Source of the DNA: Sutcliffiella horikoshii
GTDB lineage: Bacteria > Bacillota > Bacilli > Bacillales > Bacillaceae_I
DNA length: 64,000 bases
Reading direction: 5' to 3'
Assembly: GCF_021991925.1 (NCBI RefSeq)
Contig: NZ_RXZI01000010.1
Location: 31,810-95,809 of the forward strand
A program made the translations under genes and the position numbers. A model generated the notes under the pieces. The model made no database searches. It was not told the origin of the DNA and saw only the letters and a list, made by a program, of their open reading frames with translations. Of this stretch, positions 34,086-45,023 are shown piece after piece (position 1 is the stretch's first letter; each line of letters starts with the position of its first letter).

Positions 34086-35740
34086 GACAGGCAGCGGAAG
34101 TGGACATTCATGATTCAAAGTTAAGTATGGCCTATATCTATATTGCTTTTGCCGCATTATTTTTGGGAACGATGGCAGGTGTTGTCCAGGGGCTTGTCCG
34201 GGGAGGACTTATCGAGCTTCCTTACAGCATCAGCTATTACCAGTTGTTGACGGCACATGGTGTGTTGCTTGCACTTGTGTTGACAACCTACTTCATCTAC
34301 GGATTTTTGCATGCCGGGATGAGCAGGACACTGGGCACGATGACTTCTGTCGAGAGGAGGTTGGGTTGGATCGGCTTTTGGGTACTGACGATTGGTACGC
34401 TGTTGAGCTTTGCAATGATTTTAACGAATGACGCATCGGTCTTATATACTTTTTACGCGCCATTGCAAGCCTCCCCCCTCTACTATGTCGGGTTGACTCT
34501 TTTTGTGGTCGGGACCTGGATAGGTGGCGCAAGCTTATTGGCCCACTATATCCGCTGGAAAAAACAGAACCGCGGGCAAATTACACCCCTTTTCAGCTTT
34601 ATGACAGTCGGAACCATCCTTTTATGGTATGTCGCTTCCATCGGGGTTGCTGCGACAGTGTTGCTTCAGTTCCTACCTTGGTCGCTCGGACTCGTAGATA
34701 ACATCAACATTTTATTGAGCCGCACTTTATTCTGGTACTTCGGGCATCCGCTTGTATACTTCTGGCTCCTGCCGGCGTACATCGCTTGGTATGTCTGCAT
34801 CCCAAAAATCATTGGCGGAAAGCTGTTCAGTGATTCGCTTGCCCGCTTGGCTTTCGTGTTGTTCTTACTGTTCTCGATTCCCGTAGGATTTCACCATCAG
34901 CTGATGGAAGCAGGGATCTCTGAGTTTTGGAAATACCTGCAGGTCGTCTTGACGTTTGCGGTCATTGTTCCTTCTTTGCTGACTGCCTTCTCTATTTTTG
35001 CCACATTTGAATTGGCAGGTCGGGCAAAAGGAGCAACCGGAGCCTTTGGCTGGGTACGAAAATTGCCTTGGAAGGACGCACGCTTTTTCGCACCATTCAT
35101 GGGGATGCTGTTCTTCATCCCAGCAGGAACCGGCGGAATCATCAACGCCAGTAACCAGATGAATGCAGTTGTCCATAACACACTTTGGGTGGTTGGCCAT
35201 TTTCACATTACCGTTGGATCCACCGTTATCCTGACTTTCTTCGGGATTGCGTACTGGCTGATTCCGGTATTGCGCGGCAGGGCCTTCACCGCACGCATGA
35301 ACAAACTCGCGATGACTCAAACGATCCTTTGGACAGTCGGGATGTTCTTCATGTCCGGTGCCATGCACTTGCTTGGACTTTTAGGAGCACCGCGTCGTAC
35401 TGCTTTTACTACTTATCAGGATCATGCGACAGCCGCCGCTTGGTTTGAAGGAATTTTCGCAAATCAGGTGACAATGGCACTTGGCGGAGTCATCTTGTTT
35501 GTTGCGTCCATGCTGATGATCTACATCGTCATCAACCTTGCCTTCTTCGCACCAAAAGCCCATACAGAATTTCCGATTGGGGAAGTCGCGGAAGATGCGG
35601 GGGAAACACCACGTATCTTGGAGAACTGGAAGCTTTGGATTGGAATTGCAGTGGCCTTGATCTTGTTCGCTTACACGATTCCGTTGATGGATATGATACA
35701 AAATGCACCACCGGGATCACCGCCGTTCAGGCCTTGGTGA
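34082..35740 (+). CDS. ba3-type cytochrome c oxidase subunit I
   Basis: A 552-residue subunit with 13 or more spans. The binuclear-centre signature WYFGHPLVYFWLLPAY carries the CuB His and cross-linked Tyr; HNTLWVVGHFHITVGS holds the other haem and CuB histidines. It is much closer to Thermus CbaA than to A-type or NO-reductase subunits (FHHQLME segment). It reduces O2 with high affinity and pumps protons. With the FNR site upstream it is probably used at low oxygen. Confidence 0.95.
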   Translation: MRQAAEVDIHDSKLSMAYIYIAFAALFLGTMAGVVQGLVRGGLIELPYSISYYQLLTAHGVLLALVLTTYFIYGFLHAGMSRTLGTMTSVERRLGWIGFWVLTIGTLLSFAMILTNDASVLYTFYAPLQASPLYYVGLTLFVVGTWIGGASLLAHYIRWKKQNRGQITPLFSFMTVGTILLWYVASIGVAATVLLQFLPWSLGLVDNINILLSRTLFWYFGHPLVYFWLLPAYIAWYVCIPKIIGGKLFSDSLARLAFVLFLLFSIPVGFHHQLMEAGISEFWKYLQVVLTFAVIVPSLLTAFSIFATFELAGRAKGATGAFGWVRKLPWKDARFFAPFMGMLFFIPAGTGGIINASNQMNAVVHNTLWVVGHFHITVGSTVILTFFGIAYWLIPVLRGRAFTARMNKLAMTQTILWTVGMFFMSGAMHLLGLLGAPRRTAFTTYQDHATAAAWFEGIFANQVTMALGGVILFVASMLMIYIVINLAFFAPKAHTEFPIGEVAEDAGETPRILENWKLWIGIAVALILFAYTIPLMDMIQNAPPGSPPFRPW

Positions 35741-35755
35741 TAGATGATGAGATGG

Positions 35756-35788
35756 GCAGTGGGAGGAAGGGGTCCCGCTGCTTTTTTT
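35756..35788 (+). terminator. Terminator of the ba3 oxidase operon
   Basis: GCAGTGGGA / TCCCGCTGC stem followed by seven T residues. Confidence 0.92.
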
Positions 35789-35789
35789 A

Positions 35790-36254
35790 TTAATATTTTT
35801 CAATTGTTGTAACTCCAAATTCTGTTATAAAGTTTCGATGACTTAATTCTTCTACCCATTTTTTCGGGTCTAACTTATACGTTCCATTCCCGTCTTGGTA
35901 AGTTAAACTTCTAACATTAATGTAAATCGGTTCTGGAGCCTCCACTAATTCCCTTTTGTAGTATTTATAGTCGTTTTGGTTTGGAATATACAATAGTTCA
36001 AGGACATCTCCTATTTCCATATACTTTTCAAGATAGATTAAAAATAATGAACTATCGGCACCAATGATTTCATATATGTAGGTCATAGAGAAAAGATCCT
36101 CAGCAAATTCCTCCCATCCTAACGAATCTAACTCTCTTACCCATAAACTAATATGTTGGTGTCCTTTTTCAAGGGTAGTTTTATTGTAGTATTCTTGTAT
36201 TTCATCTGGTATGGTAAACGGTCTGGACGAAGCCAGAAAAGTAATGGAAGACAT
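35790..36254 (-). CDS. Hypothetical soluble protein, 154 aa
   Basis: A real gene judging by AGGAGGT before its ATG and normal codon use, but I do not recognise the family. It is acidic and aromatic-rich, mixed alpha/beta, without signal peptide or membrane span (motifs LASSRPFTIPDEI near the start and GTYKLDPKKWVEELS near the end). The layout resembles small immunity-type proteins of bacilli, which is only a guess. It ends right at the oxidase terminator. Confidence 0.7.
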   Translation of the reverse strand: MSSITFLASSRPFTIPDEIQEYYNKTTLEKGHQHISLWVRELDSLGWEEFAEDLFSMTYIYEIIGADSSLFLIYLEKYMEIGDVLELLYIPNQNDYKYYKRELVEAPEPIYINVRSLTYQDGNGTYKLDPKKWVEELSHRNFITEFGVTTIEKY

Positions 36255-36348
36255 ATTTTACCTCCTTATCTATTACCATTATATATTCTGATTTTAAATA
36301 ATGTAGTCATTAAGATAAAGCTTAATGTAATCGCCCCTTTATAAGCTT

Positions 36349-36376
36349 TTGCGCTTGCCATTTCTTGTGTTACAAT
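36349..36376 (+). promoter_or_regulatory. Candidate glnS promoter
   Basis: TTGCGC (36349-36354), 16 bp, TACAAT (36371-36376). No T-box leader motif is present between this and the start codon. Confidence 0.5.
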
Positions 36377-36457
36377 ATTGACTATCATAAATGTGGGGAA
36401 AAAAGCTCTAACAGCCCGCTCTCCCCCGGCATTCTTATATAAGGAAGGTTGAAGAAC

Positions 36458-38167
36458 TTGGAACATAACCCAGCAAACTCGAATTTCATTCGAAATATCA
36501 TAAAAGAGGACCTGGAATCCGGCAAGCGCAACCATGTCATCACCCGCTTCCCTCCAGAGCCAAACGGTTACCTACATATTGGACACGCAAAGTCCATCGT
36601 CATCAACTTTGATCTTGCAGACGAGTTCAACGGAAAAACGAACCTGCGCTTTGATGACACCAACCCTTTAAAAGAAGACGTGGAGTATGTTAACTCCATC
36701 AAAGAAGACGTTCAATGGCTTGGTTATGATTGGGACGGACTATTTTTTGCATCTGATTACTTTGAAGAGATGTATAATCGCGCTGTTCTTTTAATCAAAA
36801 AAGGCAAAGCGTATGTGGATGACCTTTCTGCCGATGAGATCCGCGCTTACCGCGGGACTTTGAAAGAGCCAGGAAAAGACAGCCCGTACCGCGATCGCTC
36901 TGTCGAAGAGAACCTTGACCTATTCGAGCGCATGCGTAAAGGCGAATTCGGCAACGGGGAGAAAGTTCTTCGTGCAAAAATTGACATGAAGTCACCGAAC
37001 ATTAACCTTCGTGACCCTGTCATCTACCGTATTTCTCATGCAACCCACCACAACACAGGAGACAAATGGTGCATCTACCCGATGTATGCTTTCGCACATC
37101 CCATCGAGGATGCGATTGAAGATGTAACCCACTCCATCTGTACGGTGGAGTTTGAAGACCAACGCCCATTATACAACTGGGTCGTAGCGGAAACGGAAAT
37201 GGCTGGAACGCCACAGCAAATCGAGTTTGGCCGTTTGAACATCACCAATGCCGTAATGAGTAAGCGTAAGCTGCGCAAGCTTGTGGAAGAAGGTATTGTT
37301 GACGGTTGGGATGACCCACGTATGCCGACGATTTCTGGACTGCGCCGCAAAGGGTACACTCCGGAAGCAATCCGCGCATTCGTTCGTGAAACAGGTGTTT
37401 CCAAAGGGTCCGGTTTTGTTGACTCACAAATGCTAGATCACTTCGTCCGTGAGGATCTTAAGTTGAAGTCTCCTCGTACGATGGGTGTTGTACGTCCATT
37501 GAAAGTGGTCATCACCAACTATCCTGAAGGACAAGTGGAAATGCTAGATGCGGAAATCAACCCAGAAAATCCGGAAATGGGAACAAGACAAATTCCATTC
37601 TCCCGTGAGATTTACATTGAACAAGAAGATTTTATGGAAGATCCTCCGAAAAAGTACTTCCGCCTCTTCCCTGGCAATGAGGTCCGTTTGAAGCATGCTT
37701 ACTTCATTAAGTGTGAGGACTTTATTAAGGATGAGGACGGCAATGTGGTGGAGATCCATTGTACGTACGATCCGGAAACAAAGAGCGGAACTGGTTTCAC
37801 TGGCCGTAAAGTAAAAGGTACCTTGCACTGGGTGGAAGCGTCCCAAGCGGTGCCTGCTGAGTTCCGTCTGTTTGAACCATTGTTATTGGACGAGGAGCCT
37901 GAGGCTGAAGTGGAGGCTGAGGTGGCAAATGTTGCTGGCACGGAAGAGGAAACGGTGGAAGTGGAGAAATCCTTCCTTGACCATGTGAACCCGAATTCCA
38001 TGAAGGTGTTGAATGGGTTTGTGGAGGATAATATGAAGGGTGTGGCCCCACAGGAGAAATTCCAATTTTTCCGCCACGGCTACTTTAATGTGGACCCGAA
38101 ATATACCACTGCAGATAAGCTTGTGTTTAATGAGATTGTGTCGTTGAAGAGTTCGTTTAAGTTATAG
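36458..38167 (+). CDS. glnS: Glutaminyl-tRNA synthetase
   Basis: A class I synthetase of 569 residues. HIGH motif in [14 protein letters not shown] (about 36-50), KMSKS-like VMSKRKL (about 268), and the RFDDTNP and [10 protein letters not shown] blocks diagnostic of GlnRS rather than GluRS. I use the TTG at 36458, nine bases after GGAAGG; a TTG three codons earlier directly abuts that site. The C-terminal anticodon-binding barrels hold an unusual acidic, E/A/V-rich insertion of about 27 residues near 485-512. Most bacilli lack GlnRS and make Gln-tRNA via GatCAB, so this gene is probably acquired. Confidence 0.95.
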   Translation: MEHNPANSNFIRNIIKEDLESGKRNHVITRFPPEPNGYLHIGHAKSIVINFDLADEFNGKTNLRFDDTNPLKEDVEYVNSIKEDVQWLGYDWDGLFFASDYFEEMYNRAVLLIKKGKAYVDDLSADEIRAYRGTLKEPGKDSPYRDRSVEENLDLFERMRKGEFGNGEKVLRAKIDMKSPNINLRDPVIYRISHATHHNTGDKWCIYPMYAFAHPIEDAIEDVTHSICTVEFEDQRPLYNWVVAETEMAGTPQQIEFGRLNITNAVMSKRKLRKLVEEGIVDGWDDPRMPTISGLRRKGYTPEAIRAFVRETGVSKGSGFVDSQMLDHFVREDLKLKSPRTMGVVRPLKVVITNYPEGQVEMLDAEINPENPEMGTRQIPFSREIYIEQEDFMEDPPKKYFRLFPGNEVRLKHAYFIKCEDFIKDEDGNVVEIHCTYDPETKSGTGFTGRKVKGTLHWVEASQAVPAEFRLFEPLLLDEEPEAEVEAEVANVAGTEEETVEVEKSFLDHVNPNSMKVLNGFVEDNMKGVAPQEKFQFFRHGYFNVDPKYTTADKLVFNEIVSLKSSFKL

Positions 38168-38187
38168 AGTGAAGTTTGGCTTGATGG

Positions 38188-38214
38188 CCCCCGTTGTGTG
38201 AACGGGGGTTTTTT
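38188..38214 (+). terminator. Terminator of glnS
   Basis: CCCCCGTT / AACGGGGG stem followed by six T residues. Confidence 0.93.
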
Positions 38215-38289
38215 GTTGCGGGGCCGGGCGGTAGTATAATGCAAAATTTGCTGATTTTAGTCGAATGGCGTTTATATACCCTAAAGTGA

Positions 38290-38365
38290 TTGATAAAATG
38301 AAAAGTTGGTTGATAAAACAAAAAGTTGATTGATAAAAACGAAACTTGGTTGATAAATCGAATAC
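38290..38365. repeat. Array of 20-bp repeats, word GGTTGATAAAA
   Basis: TTGATAAA occurs at 38290, 38310, 38330 and 38350, exactly 20 bp apart, each preceded by AAAAGTTGG or a variant. It lies between the glnS terminator and the NERD pseudogene. Confidence 0.85.
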
Positions 38366-38440
38366 TTTTGTACCTTGGGCAGGAATATGTGACCCCAGAG
38401 ACGAAGTAGAAAGAGAATATCAACGAAAAGGAGCCCTAAA

Positions 38441-39430
38441 ATGATAAAAAAAGACAGAGAAAAGCCATTCAGGTTGCTCGCCCATGAAGCAGCAATGCGA
38501 AGAGTCCCCAAAACCCATCCAAAATTCCCCCAAATTGAAAAAGAATTCCTCCGTTTACACTATGGATATAAAGGCGAACAAGCAATGGACTACTTTTCAT
38601 CTTTCCTCCCACATGAAAATTATAAAGTGTTGCACGGCCTCAGAATTCCCGACACTAAAGGGCGACACTTCCAGATGGACTCACTCCTCATATCCCCAAC
38701 TCATTGCCTCATACTAGATTCCAAATATGTTACAGGGAAAATTGAGTTTGATGAAGATACCGGAAGTCTGATCCGTCACAACGAATATGGGCAAGAAAGG
38801 CTAGGAGACCCGTTTGCACAGTTAGCCCGTCACAAAATTCAACTCTCCTCTATTATTTAAGTACTTATATTACCCCCAATTCCAATCTACACTCAAACTG
38901 TCATCACACATAAGAGTGCTACCCTTTACCATAAATCACCTACCATCTTAAATAATGTAGTCTTTCACACTAATCTCCCAACAAGAATAAAAGAAATTGA
39001 TAAAGCCCAAAAAAATACCTACTTTTCAAACAAGGACACCAACAAACTCGTGAAAACACTATTAAAAATCCATCAAGATGAAGATTTCAACTTGATGGAT
39101 TACTATGGACTTTCTTCTTCTGATTTTATTAAAGGAGTGATTTGCACTATTTGCTCCCATGCACCTATGCGGAAATCCTATCAAAGGTGGTTCTGTTTAA
39201 AATGTGGGAATATGGCAAAGAACCCACTCCAGCAGACCATAAAGGACTACCCTTTGCTTGGGCTCGGCAACACGATAACAAACAGAGCGTTCAAAGAATT
39301 TTTATGTCTCCATTCTTCCAGTATTGCTTACAAAGAGCTCCTATCCTTGAACCTCCCCCATAAAGGCAGCAAAAAGGCGCGCGTCTACTTTATAGAATGG
39401 AAAGGAATATTAAAGTTCCCCGAAATTTAG
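38441..39430 (+). pseudogene. NERD-domain protein interrupted by one in-frame stop
   Basis: The frame is open from 38441 to 39430 (330 codons) except for one TAA at 38858-38860; the downstream 190 bp contain no other stop in this frame. Residues 30-140 carry the NERD (nuclease-related) core (GYKGEQAMDYFSSFLPHE, HFQMDSLLISPTHCLILDSKY with the catalytic-type D...E/DxK pattern), and the part after the stop has a Cys4 zinc-ribbon-like segment (ICSHAPM...WFCLKCGNM). The gene looks recently inactivated, or the stop is a sequencing error or is read through. Confidence 0.82.
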
Positions 39431-39450
39431 ACCTCGTGAAACTTTACATC

Positions 39451-39648
39451 CTACACAAACCATCTCAAATAAACAATAAACCCAACAATAATAACAACAA
39501 ACAACGCGATATAAATATACGTGAGTCGTCTTACATTACTCTCTGATTTCTTCTGATAATCGTGATCTCCCTTTCCCGCTACCTGAAGCGTAGCTAACAG
39601 CCCTCCAACTAAAACTAGCACTCCTAAAAGACCTAATGCTAACATCAT
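39451..39648 (-). CDS. Small two-span membrane protein
   Basis: A 65-residue protein from ATG-ATG at 39648 with GGAGAGAG upstream. Two hydrophobic helices (about 2-22 and 42-62) flank a polar loop (GKGDHDYQKKSESN). No family is recognised. Confidence 0.65.
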   Translation of the reverse strand: MMLALGLLGVLVLVGGLLATLQVAGKGDHDYQKKSESNVRRLTYIYIALFVVIIVGFIVYLRWFV

Positions 39649-39761
39649 ATACTCTCTCTCCATTCTGGAAATACTCTCTACTTTGAACGGTAGCTTATAG
39701 TTGGTGTTTTTTCAACTATACTAGCTTATTTTTTCTGCTGATTGCCTCAGTATTTTGATGG

Positions 39762-39860
39762 ATTGTAACTTTTGGAAGGGTTATTGTGACTATTTTGCTG
39801 TGGATTGTAACTTTTAGGAAGGTTATTGTGACTTTTCAGCGGGTTATTGTGACATTTACC
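39762..39860. repeat. Array of 21-bp repeats, word ATTGTGACTTTT
   Basis: ATTGT(A/G)AC starts at 39762, 39783, 39804, 39825 and 39846: every step is exactly 21 bp. It lies in a divergent intergenic region between a small membrane gene and the Fur-controlled reductase gene. No other gene is seen in this 340-bp gap. Confidence 0.92.
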
Positions 39861-39943
39861 AAAATATCACCTCATCCCCTCCCAAAAATGAAACCGTCCC
39901 ATCCCCATATTGCATAAACTAGTAAAATAGTTATATACTTAAA

Positions 39944-39962
39944 TGAGAATGATAATCATTTT
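39944..39962 (+). promoter_or_regulatory. Fur box
   Basis: TGAGAAT-G-ATAATCA differs at two of fourteen positions from the 7-1-7 Fur consensus and is flanked by a TATACT -10 element (39936-39941). Iron-dependent repression of the gene at 39992 is inferred. Confidence 0.85.
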
Positions 39963-39991
39963 TAACTAATTCCTATAGGGAGTGACTGAAT

Positions 39992-41038
39992 GTGAACCTG
40001 GATGTGTTTGATGTAACGATTATTGGTGGCGGTCCTGCAGGGCTTTACTCTGCATTTTATAGTGGTCTTAGAGGAATGAAGACAAAGCTGATCGAGTATC
40101 AGCCTCGATTGGGCGGAAAGATTCATGTGTATCCGGAAAAGATGATTTGGGATGTTGGCGGACAGACTCCCCTCCCTGGAGCAAAACTGATTGAACAGCT
40201 TGTGGAGCAAGGCCTAACCTTCAACCCTGAAGTTGTTTTAAATAGAAAAGTAGAATCAATAACCCGAAATGAAGATTGCCTCTTTGTTTTGTTGGATTCC
40301 GAGGGTGAACGACATGCTTCCAAAACGGTGATAGTTGCTGTAGGTGGAGGCATCCTTCATCCGCAAAAGCTGGCGATCGAAGGGGCAGAGAGATTTGAAG
40401 TGACAAATTTGAATTATACTGTAAAGTCATTGCAACGCTTTAAAGACAAAACTGTCATTATATCCGGCGGAGGAAATTCAGCGATAGATTGGGCGAATGA
40501 ACTGGAACCGATTGCTAAACAAGTCTATGTTACCTATCGTAAAGATGCGCTTTCCGCTCATGAGGCACAGGTGTCACAGCTGCTGAACAGTTCGGCAAAA
40601 TGTCTATTCCACACCTCCATCACGAAGCTTATTGCGAGCGCAGACCATGAATTAATCGAAAGGGTTCAGCTTACCAATCATGAAACCGGGGATATCTCCA
40701 CCCTTGCTATTGATGAGGTCATCATCAGCCATGGGTATGAACGGGACGGAACATTAATCGAGAACAGCGAATTGCCGCTTGAAATGGTGGACACGTATTA
40801 CATAGCTGGAAATTCTAATAGTGAATCTTCCATTCCAGGACTCTATGCTGCTGGCGATATATTAAAACATGACGGGAAACTGCATTTGATTGCAGGTGCC
40901 TTTCAGGATGCTGCAAATGCCGTCAACAAAGCAAAACAATATATTCAACCACAAGCAAGCAAAGTGGCGATGGTGTCCTCCCATAATGAAGTATTTAAAG
41001 CTAGAAATAAAGAATTGATCAAGCAAATGATTCGGTAA
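39992..41038 (+). CDS. Ferredoxin/flavodoxin-NADP+ reductase, thioredoxin-reductase-like type (YcgT-like)
   Basis: A 348-residue flavoprotein with FAD-binding GGGPAG (about 12-17), the NADPH-binding GGGNSA (about 161-166) and the C-terminal YAAGD (about 289). It lacks the CxxC redox pair of thioredoxin reductase, so it belongs to the TrxR-like ferredoxin-NADP+ reductases (YumC/YcgT). The start is GTG at 39992. A Fur box suggests use in iron starvation, e.g. reduction of siderophore-bound iron or supply of a haem/flavodoxin pathway. Confidence 0.9.
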   Translation: MNLDVFDVTIIGGGPAGLYSAFYSGLRGMKTKLIEYQPRLGGKIHVYPEKMIWDVGGQTPLPGAKLIEQLVEQGLTFNPEVVLNRKVESITRNEDCLFVLLDSEGERHASKTVIVAVGGGILHPQKLAIEGAERFEVTNLNYTVKSLQRFKDKTVIISGGGNSAIDWANELEPIAKQVYVTYRKDALSAHEAQVSQLLNSSAKCLFHTSITKLIASADHELIERVQLTNHETGDISTLAIDEVIISHGYERDGTLIENSELPLEMVDTYYIAGNSNSESSIPGLYAAGDILKHDGKLHLIAGAFQDAANAVNKAKQYIQPQASKVAMVSSHNEVFKARNKELIKQMIR

Positions 41039-41044
41039 TATACA

Positions 41045-41098
41045 TTAAGGCTGTCAGGTATTTATTCCCCACGCCGACTTTAGACAGCCTCCTTTCCT
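41045..41098 (+). terminator. Terminator after the reductase gene
   Basis: AGGCTGTC / GACAGCCT stem with a long loop and a CTCCTTT tail. The rest of the 360-bp gap before katG holds only the PerR-like box and an untranslated leader. Confidence 0.6.
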
Positions 41099-41288
41099 CT
41101 CCCAACACAGCTAACTTTCCTATTCTTTTTATAGAGAAACCTTCTGACTACTAGATGTTTTTTTGTTATTTAAAGGTATTAAATTCCAGTAAAAAGGCAT
41201 CTTAATTATTGGCAACAGACTTACATACCATTAATTTCAGAATATTATCAAAAATTAACAGCATATTTCTTTTTATTTGGCCGATTAT

Positions 41289-41303
41289 TTATTATAATTA
41301 CAA
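41289..41303 (+). promoter_or_regulatory. PerR-like box upstream of katG
   Basis: TTATTAT-A-ATTACAA matches 12 of 14 positions of the PerR consensus (TTATAATNATTATAA) and overlaps a TATAAT -10 (41293-41298). Peroxide derepression is the expected mode for a catalase gene. Confidence 0.6.
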
Positions 41304-41378
41304 TGTAAGAATTGATGTTGTCTCATTTTGTGGTTTCGTACGTTATAAGGCAAGTTAGTGTGCTATTTACTCTTCTAA

Positions 41379-43583
<2,205 letters not shown>

Positions 43584-43586
43584 TAC

Positions 43587-43630
43587 AAAAAAGCCAGATG
43601 GAGGTTACCCCCTTCATCTGACTTTTCTTT
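43587..43630. terminator. Terminator shared by katG and the GNAT gene
   Basis: Imperfect stem AGCCAGATGGAGG / CCTTCATCTGACT with T-rich tails on both strands. Confidence 0.7.
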
Positions 43631-44088
43631 TATTTAGTTGTCTTTTTCTCATAAAGCTTAATCGAGCCGCCGCCTGGTCCATATGCGACTCCGCTATTTT
43701 TCCAGCCATATCTTTCATAATAGTTATCTATATCTGTTGTTAGGTATAGGGTCTCATAGCCTTTTTCTGCCGCCACGCTTAATCCGTGATCCAAAAGCTT
43801 TTCGCCTATTCCCTTCCCTCTATGCTCCTCTGCCACATAAAGGCATGCCAACCATGGGCACAAGTCTTGACGGCTATTAATATCATTTCTTAAAATCGCA
43901 TACGTACCAATGATTTCGCCATCTTCTAGTCCCACATAAAACCGTGGTATATCAGAAGAGGTGGTAGCAGATTGGAGAATCGCATCTTCGTAAAACTTAA
44001 AGTTCTCCTCACTTCCCCACTGCTGCCAAAAAACTTGAATGGCCTGATCCAATAGTTGATTTTTCTTTCTTAGTTCAATAATTTGCAT
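43630..44088 (-). CDS. GNAT family N-acetyltransferase
   Basis: A 152-residue acetyltransferase with the acetyl-CoA motif A (CLYVAEEHRGKGIGEKLLDHG, given as its core RGKGIGEKLL near 90) and the motif B strand LYLTTDIDNYYERYGW. The substrate is unknown. It is monocistronic, convergent with katG. Confidence 0.87.
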   Translation of the reverse strand: MQIIELRKKNQLLDQAIQVFWQQWGSEENFKFYEDAILQSATTSSDIPRFYVGLEDGEIIGTYAILRNDINSRQDLCPWLACLYVAEEHRGKGIGEKLLDHGLSVAAEKGYETLYLTTDIDNYYERYGWKNSGVAYGPGGGSIKLYEKKTTK

Positions 44089-44118
44089 TGTTATGCTCCG
44101 TTCGGATGTATAGTAAAG

Positions 44119-44790
44119 CTATTCCACACTATCTTTTTGATCCGCATAAAACTCATCAATAGCACGCACCCAATTGATACGGGCTATCTTTGCAGCAGTT
44201 TCTTTATCACGATTTTCGAATGCTTTTAAGATGGACTCATGTTCTTCTATAGAAGTATCCGTCAGTATAATCGATTGATGAAAATAAAGACGCAGAACAT
44301 GTGCCTGAAGATTCGACACTGAATTAGCCAGATACGGGTTTTGTGCATTTTCAACAATAATATTATGAAACTGTTCATCCTGCTTTAAAGCGGAATAAAA
44401 GTCCCCTTTTTTAATGGCACGAGCGAATGCCTTGTTTATCTCTCGCAATGCATCAATGGTGTCTTGGGTAATTAATGGTGTTGCCAGTTCAGCAGCTAAA
44501 GCCTGCAGGGCGCCTAATGGAGGCAGGATCTTCGTGATGTCTTCTTTATTTACAGAGGTGACTTGCGTGCCTACCCCAGGGAACATTTCCACTAGTCCTT
44601 GAACATTCAGCAATTGCAACGCTTCCCGTATTGGCGTTCTGCTTACACCTAACGCTTGTGCAAGCTCCGCATCATTTAACTTTTCTTTCGGTTGTAGCGT
44701 TCCATCGATGATCCACTCTTGAATTTGAGAAAAGGCTCGCTTTTTTGCAGACACCCGAGTGGGAGATGAATAGTTAGAAGGTATGGGCAT
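44119..44790 (-). CDS. GntR-family regulator, FCD (FadR) subfamily
   Basis: A 223-residue regulator: GntR winged helix at about 10-75 (EKLNDAELAQALGVSRTPIREAL) and an all-helical FCD ligand domain (about 90-215) with the metal-coordinating D/H pattern (FHNIIVENAQNPYL, EEHESILKAFENRD). I prefer the ATG at 44790, nine bases after AAAGGTGG, to the TTG three codons before. It is divergent from brnQ and flanked by a large inverted repeat, so it probably represses both. Confidence 0.88.
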   Translation of the reverse strand: MPIPSNYSSPTRVSAKKRAFSQIQEWIIDGTLQPKEKLNDAELAQALGVSRTPIREALQLLNVQGLVEMFPGVGTQVTSVNKEDITKILPPLGALQALAAELATPLITQDTIDALREINKAFARAIKKGDFYSALKQDEQFHNIIVENAQNPYLANSVSNLQAHVLRLYFHQSIILTDTSIEEHESILKAFENRDKETAAKIARINWVRAIDEFYADQKDSVE

Positions 44791-44872
44791 AATGAACAAC
44801 CACCTTTATAAAAAATCAATTACGACTTCAAGTAATATATGTAAAAGTGTATAGCATTCTGCTTTTAAATAC

Positions 44873-44953
44873 AATATATTGCATGACACAATTCTACGTA
44901 ATATATTGCATAAATATTTTGCATGTGATATCTTGTGTTATGCAATATATTAC
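44873..44953. promoter_or_regulatory. Operator region with repeated AATATATTGCAT sites
   Basis: The word AATATATTGCAT is at 44873-44884 and again at 44900-44911; an inverted copy ends at 44953. The last two form a perfect 16-bp inverted repeat (44898-44913 and 44938-44953, GTAATATATTGCATAA). The sites lie between the GntR gene and brnQ. Confidence 0.68.
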
Positions 44954-45023
44954 CTAGTCAAACTAACTTTCTATATATTTTCTTAGAAAACAACCAGATT
45001 ACTAGATATCAGGAGGATTTGAG

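Noticed and set aside
36255..36457. T-box leader for glnS
   Set aside because: No T-box sequence, specifier hairpin or leader terminator is visible in the 200 bp upstream.
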